Of a stretch of DNA of 10,146 bases, positions 7,113-10,146 are shown piece after piece. The notes under the pieces are model-generated. The model was not told where the DNA came from. It ran no database searches and saw only the letters and a list, made by a program, of their open reading frames with translations. Origin of the DNA: Pseudomonadota bacterium (GTDB lineage Bacteria; Desulfobacterota; Desulfarculia; Desulfarculales; JAHJDS01); assembly GCA_018812395.1 (NCBI GenBank), contig JAHJDS010000120.1, positions 1-10,146 of the forward strand, read 5' to 3'. Positions within the stretch are counted from its first letter, which is position 1. Every line of letters begins with the position of its first letter. Both the position numbers and the translations under genes were made by a program.

Positions 7113-8689
7113 AAAAAACAGTATCCCATCCGCCCCGCGTGTTGCCAAGACTCTTGCAGCCCGGCGTCACCCGGTCGGAGCCTGACCGCCAGGTCGTAGA
7201 ACTGGTAGGCCTCGGTAAAGGCCCCGCCGTCGGCCAGCACGCCGGCCAATCCGGCCAAGGCCGGCGCCAGGTCCGGCTCCAGGGCCAGGGCCGCCTGGTA
7301 CCACTCCATGGCCCGCCAGCAGGTGAACGGCGCCGAGCGGCGCATGAAGCCCGGGGTGAGACCCATATTTTTCAACCGGAAATACCGGCCCAGGGCCGTG
7401 AAACCCAGGGCCGACGGCCACTGTCCCCGGGCCGCCCGGCCCAGGGCCTCGGCGGCCTCGGGTTCGGGTTCGGCCCGGGCCGCGGCCAGGAGCCGGTCCC
7501 GCCCCGTGTCGATCCGGCCCCGGTCCAGGTCCAGCAACCCCAGGTACAAATGGGCCAAGGGGGCGGCCCCCGTCTCAGCGGCGGCGACCAGATGCGGCCT
7601 GGCATCATCGGGGCGGTCTTCGATCAGGGCCGCGGTGGCCAGATCGAGGTGAACCCGACCCGAAGCCTGCTCCCCGGCCAGGGCCCGATTGAGGTGGAGC
7701 CTGGCCCGCCGCAGGAGTCGGTCCCCGAAACGGCGCGGCCACCTGATGCGGGCCAGCAAATAGGCCCGCCCCAGGCGGGCGTGGACGTCCGCGGCCGGTC
7801 GGTGGGGCCGACCGAGCAGCGGCTCGATCAGGGACACCAGCCGGGCGGCCCGATGGTCCAGGGTGTGGCCGGACAGGCACTTGTCCCGGCCCCGGCGGGC
7901 GACGCGGTCCCGGGCCGCGGCGTCGGACAAAAAGAATTCGAGCTTGGCCGCCAGATCGAGCGGGTCGTAGGTGACCAGGTCCTCGTCCGGCCGGAAGTGA
8001 TCCCTCAGGCCGTCAGCGCCGTTGCCGCCCTCGGTCAGCACCGGTCGGCCGCAGGCCATCCCCTCCAGCACCCGGGTCGTCAGGCCGGGGAACAAGTTCT
8101 CGTTGAGGACCATCTTGCTGCGGCCATACAGCCGGGCCGCCTCCTCGACCGGCACCCAGGCCCCCTGTCGGCCGCCGGCCACCTCGAGGCGATACCGGCT
8201 CGAGATGAAGTCGACGATCCGGGAGCGCTTGGGCCGGACGTGGTCATTGATGACCCCGACAAAGCCCAGGTCAAAGTCGGGCCCGGACGCGCCTTCCGCG
8301 GCCCGGTACCGCCCCGGATCGATGCCCACCGGAAGCCAGTGGACCGGATGGCCCCCGGCCGCCAGGCGCTCGGCCGGCTCCTTCTGGTCGAGCAGGACCA
8401 GGTCGCAGGCCACGGCGTAATGCCGTTGCCACCAGAAGTTGATGGGCGCGTCCAGTCCGTAGTGGACCACCGGCGCCGGGCAGCGGACCAGGCCGGTGGG
8501 AAAGACGCGGCCCCCCAGGTCGTCCACCAGCAACACGGCGTCCACGCCCCCGGCCAGGCGGATCACTCGGGTCAGGTCCGGCTCGGCCGGAGAGGGGCTC
8601 GGCCCCAGGGACTCGGCCGCGACCACCGCCGCCCCAGCGTTTCGGAGGGGCTCGTCCAGGTCGCCGGCGCCGACGCGTAACAGCCTCAC
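7109..8689 (-). CDS. CgeB-like glycosyltransferase (GT-B type, Glyco_trans_1_2 domain) with C-terminal TPR-like region
   Basis: Encodes 526 residues from a GTG at 8689-8687, whose GTGA overlaps the stop of the preceding TPR gene. The frame is open a further 67 codons upstream, but that part is Gly/Pro/Arg-rich out-of-frame translation of the neighbour. Residues 1-130 look like the acceptor-side half of a GT-B enzyme (VVHYGLDAPINFWW at 74-87, LLDQKEPAERL at 99-109, LPVGIDP at 119-125). Residues 140-290 carry the CgeB-type donor half: DLGFVGVINDHVRPKR, LYGRSKMVLNEN, then the signature TRVLEGMACGRPVLTEGG (205-222) and LVTYDPLDLAAKLEFFL. Residues about 300-510 are Ala/Leu-rich helical repeats, the last ones TPR-like (AMEWYQAALALEPDLAPALA; AYQFYDLAVRLRPGDA). 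The likely role is transfer of a sugar from a nucleotide donor during cytoplasmic surface-glycan assembly. Donor and acceptor cannot be read from the sequence. No signal peptide or membrane segment is seen. Confidence 0.85.
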   Translation of the reverse strand: MRLLRVGAGDLDEPLRNAGAAVVAAESLGPSPSPAEPDLTRVIRLAGGVDAVLLVDDLGGRVFPTGLVRCPAPVVHYGLDAPINFWWQRHYAVACDLVLLDQKEPAERLAAGGHPVHWLPVGIDPGRYRAAEGASGPDFDLGFVGVINDHVRPKRSRIVDFISSRYRLEVAGGRQGAWVPVEEAARLYGRSKMVLNENLFPGLTTRVLEGMACGRPVLTEGGNGADGLRDHFRPDEDLVTYDPLDLAAKLEFFLSDAAARDRVARRGRDKCLSGHTLDHRAARLVSLIEPLLGRPHRPAADVHARLGRAYLLARIRWPRRFGDRLLRRARLHLNRALAGEQASGRVHLDLATAALIEDRPDDARPHLVAAAETGAAPLAHLYLGLLDLDRGRIDTGRDRLLAAARAEPEPEAAEALGRAARGQWPSALGFTALGRYFRLKNMGLTPGFMRRSAPFTCWRAMEWYQAALALEPDLAPALAGLAGVLADGGAFTEAYQFYDLAVRLRPGDAGLQESWQHAGRMGYCFL

Positions 8690-10146
8690 CCCACCTCCCC
8701 CGCCCGGCCCGCCGCTTCGGCCATCTTTTGGTCGATCCGGTTCAGGGCCAGCATGGCCGGACCAAAATCCGGCTTCATCCGCAACACGTCGCTGAGCGTC
8801 TGCCGGGCGGACTGGGGCCGTCCCAGGGCCAACTGGCAGAGGCCGATCTTGTATCGGGCCTCGTAGCTGCCCGGCAGGGCCCGGGAGCAACTCTGAAAGG
8901 CCTCCAGGGCGGCCCGGTATCGCCCCTGCTGAAATCGGACGTCCCCGATCTCGAGGAAGTGATGGGCGTAGCTGGGGCTGCCGGCCGCGGCCCGGGCCAG
9001 GTGGTCGAGCCCGTCCTCGGTCCGGCCGTGACGGAGGTAGACCCGGCCCAAGTTGAGCATCGGGAACAGCCAGTCGGGATGTTCGTCCATGACCCGGAGC
9101 AGGATCTCTTCCGCCCCGGCCACGTCCCCTGTTTCCCCGCGGGCGCAGCCGAGCATGATCGACGCCTGACGGTCTTCGTCCAGGTCATCCCGGTCCGCGG
9201 CCCGGGCCAGAGGCTCGATGGCCTCGGCGTAGCGCCCGGCCTGGAAGTGTTCCTTACCTTCCTCGAAATCGGCGTCGAATCGCCGGCGACGGCCTCTCGT
9301 TTCGGAGATTCGGTCCATGGCCTCCTGATCCTGGGTCATCCTCTCGGCGCGGACCGATTCGGCCCAGGCCATGAGGTCCCGGGTGGCCCGATCGTCGGGC
9401 CGGGCGGCCAGGACCTTCCGGGCGTAGGTCTGGACCGAGACCCAGTCCTCCCGGGCCCGGGCCTCCTCGGCCCGGCGGGCCAGGTCGCTCAGGTCGGCCT
9501 CGAGGCCGGACAGCAACCGGCCCGCCGCGGCGTGCCCCGGGGCCAGGGCCAGCAGCCGCTCGAGAGCGCCCCTGGCCGGGGCGTGCTCTTCGAGGGCCAG
9601 GAGCGACTTGGCCAGGGCCAGGAGCGGGCGCCGCGACCGGGGCCTCGACTCAAGGGCGGCCTCGAAATGCCTCGCGGCCAAGGCGTGGCGGCCGACGCCG
9701 GCCAGGACCCGTCCCTTGGCCAGGTGGCCCAAAAACGAGTCGGGATCGGCCCCCAGGAGTTCTTCCGCGTTGGCCATGTCCTGGAAAAACTCGATCAGCG
9801 GCGGCAGCCGGCGCCGGAAGTTGCGGGCCGCCCGGAGCGTGGCCTCGATAATGAGCCGGTTGCGCTTGAGTCCGGTCCGAATGCTCTTGGCCCGCGTCAC
9901 CCGGGCGTCGTGGTGGACGTAATCGGCCTGGCCGATGAAATTGAGTTCCTTGGACAAATAGGTCACCATCAACGGCTGGGAATCGCTGAAGGCCTGCAGG
10001 CTCTTGGAGATCTCCTCGTTTTCCCGGAGCAGTTCCTCCATCTCCCGGCTGAACTCGGCCCCGGGCGTCCGGAGCAGCTCCCGAATGCGGCGGTTGGTTT
10101 GCAGGCCCTTCTCGGCCCTGGCCCGGGCGTTGTTGGCGCCGGCCAG
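8686..10146 (-). CDS. TPR-repeat protein, 3' part (5' end outside window); possible MAF-type C-terminal segment followed by TPRs
   Basis: The reading frame is open from the window edge, giving 486 visible residues to a TGA at 8688-8686. The first in-frame ATG (10041) has no properly spaced Shine-Dalgarno, and the frame continues 35 codons upstream of it, so the true start lies beyond the window. Visible residues 1-130 are helical, basic and conserved-looking (QPLMVTYLSKELNFIGQADY, then HHDAR and RTGLKRN). They look like the end of a larger domain; I suspect the C-terminus of a MAF/DUF115 protein, but am not sure. Residues about 134-203 and 291-459 are TPRs, with the typical spaced G/A/Y-A-P pattern (GRYAEAIEPL, NLGRVYLRHGRTEDG, IGDVRFQQGRYRAALEAF, IGLCQLALGRPQSAR), separated by a charged helical stretch (about 210-290). 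TPRs usually bind protein partners. The stop overlaps the next gene's GTG. The TPR call is firm; the N-terminal identity and function are not. Confidence 0.8.
   Translation of the reverse strand: MAGANNARARAEKGLQTNRRIRELLRTPGAEFSREMEELLRENEEISKSLQAFSDSQPLMVTYLSKELNFIGQADYVHHDARVTRAKSIRTGLKRNRLIIEATLRAARNFRRRLPPLIEFFQDMANAEELLGADPDSFLGHLAKGRVLAGVGRHALAARHFEAALESRPRSRRPLLALAKSLLALEEHAPARGALERLLALAPGHAAAGRLLSGLEADLSDLARRAEEARAREDWVSVQTYARKVLAARPDDRATRDLMAWAESVRAERMTQDQEAMDRISETRGRRRRFDADFEEGKEHFQAGRYAEAIEPLARAADRDDLDEDRQASIMLGCARGETGDVAGAEEILLRVMDEHPDWLFPMLNLGRVYLRHGRTEDGLDHLARAAAGSPSYAHHFLEIGDVRFQQGRYRAALEAFQSCSRALPGSYEARYKIGLCQLALGRPQSARQTLSDVLRMKPDFGPAMLALNRIDQKMAEAAGRAGEVG
8693..8698 (-). 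promoter_or_regulatory. Ribosome binding site of the CgeB-like/TPR gene
   Basis: GGAGGT on the minus strand lies only 3 bases before the GTG at 8689. It sits inside the last codons of the upstream TPR gene. Together with the GTGA overlap it supports GTG 8689 rather than an upstream start. The spacing is short, so ribosome re-initiation after the upstream stop may also contribute. Confidence 0.6.

Noticed and set aside
7113..7148. Alternative TTG start at 7148 for the MAF protein
   Set aside because: It would add 12 residues with no family similarity and a 40-base overlap; ATG 7112 forms a 4-base ATGA overlap consistent with most of the other junctions.
5640..8680. Two long plus-strand open frames (5640-7199 and 7139-8680) opposite the MAF and CgeB-like genes
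   Set aside because: Their translations are Gly/Gln/Arg/Pro-rich with no recognisable motif, as expected from the antisense of GCC/CTG-rich codons. The minus-strand frames carry clear family motifs.
8690..8890. Upstream extension of the CgeB-like gene to 8890
   Set aside because: The extra 67 residues are low-complexity Gly/Pro/Arg sequence overlapping the real C-terminus of the TPR protein. GTG 8689 has a GGAGGT and the GTGA overlap.
10036..10041. ATG at 10041 as the start of the TPR protein
   Set aside because: The frame stays open to the window edge with good-quality protein sequence, and the nearest purine-rich stretch touches the ATG with no spacing.
1..10146. Very frequent GGCCAGG / CCAGGGCC words, sometimes in tandem (for example 248-266), as a possible uptake or chi-like motif
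   Set aside because: On the coding strand they read mostly as Leu-Ala, Ala-Leu and Ala-Arg codons (CTG GCC, GCC CTG, GCC AGG), so codon bias explains them. Comparison with codon-shuffled sequence would be needed to show any excess.

Overview
The window is a single uninterrupted block of seven genes, all on the minus strand, with no intergenic DNA. Reading from right to left (direction of transcription) they are: (1) the 3' part of a tetratricopeptide-repeat (TPR) protein that enters from beyond base 10146; (2) a CgeB-like glycosyltransferase with a TPR-like tail; (3) a motility-associated-factor (MAF, DUF115/MptE-like) protein; (4) a family 2 glycosyltransferase with a TPR tail; (5) a family 4 glycosyltransferase; (6) a second CgeB-like glycosyltransferase carrying a MAF-type N-terminal module; (7) a family 9 (heptosyltransferase-like) glycosyltransferase that runs off the left edge. 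All six junctions overlap by 4 or 8 bases (GTGA, ATGA, GTGA, ATGGCTGA, ATGA, GTGA), which points to one polycistronic, translationally coupled operon. Its promoter must lie to the right of the window and its terminator to the left. I see no RNA genes, mobile elements, CRISPR arrays, promoters or convincing terminators.

The organism is a Gram-negative bacterium with high G+C (roughly two thirds by eye) and a strong preference for GCC, CTG, GTC and CGG codons. A MAF protein, CgeB-like enzymes, TPR-fused glycosyltransferases and a GT9 enzyme side by side resemble surface or flagellin glycosylation loci of sulfate-reducing Desulfovibrio-like bacteria (Desulfobacterota). The taxonomic guess is inference only; there is no marker gene here.

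Functionally, MAF proteins are known to be needed for nonulosonic-acid (pseudaminic or legionaminic type) glycosylation of flagellins. The other enzymes have the folds of sugar transferases acting on nucleotide-sugar donors in the cytoplasm. The simplest joint reading is a glycan-assembly operon that decorates a surface protein, probably flagellin, with an oligosaccharide, with the TPR segments serving as protein-binding scaffolds. Neither the acceptor (no flagellin, O-antigen or LPS-core gene) nor any sugar-biosynthesis gene is inside the window, so the target remains inferred. The most interesting points are the MAF N-terminal module shared by two enzymes of different catalytic type, the repeated glycosyltransferase-TPR fusions, and the unexplained C-terminal extension on the GT9 protein.
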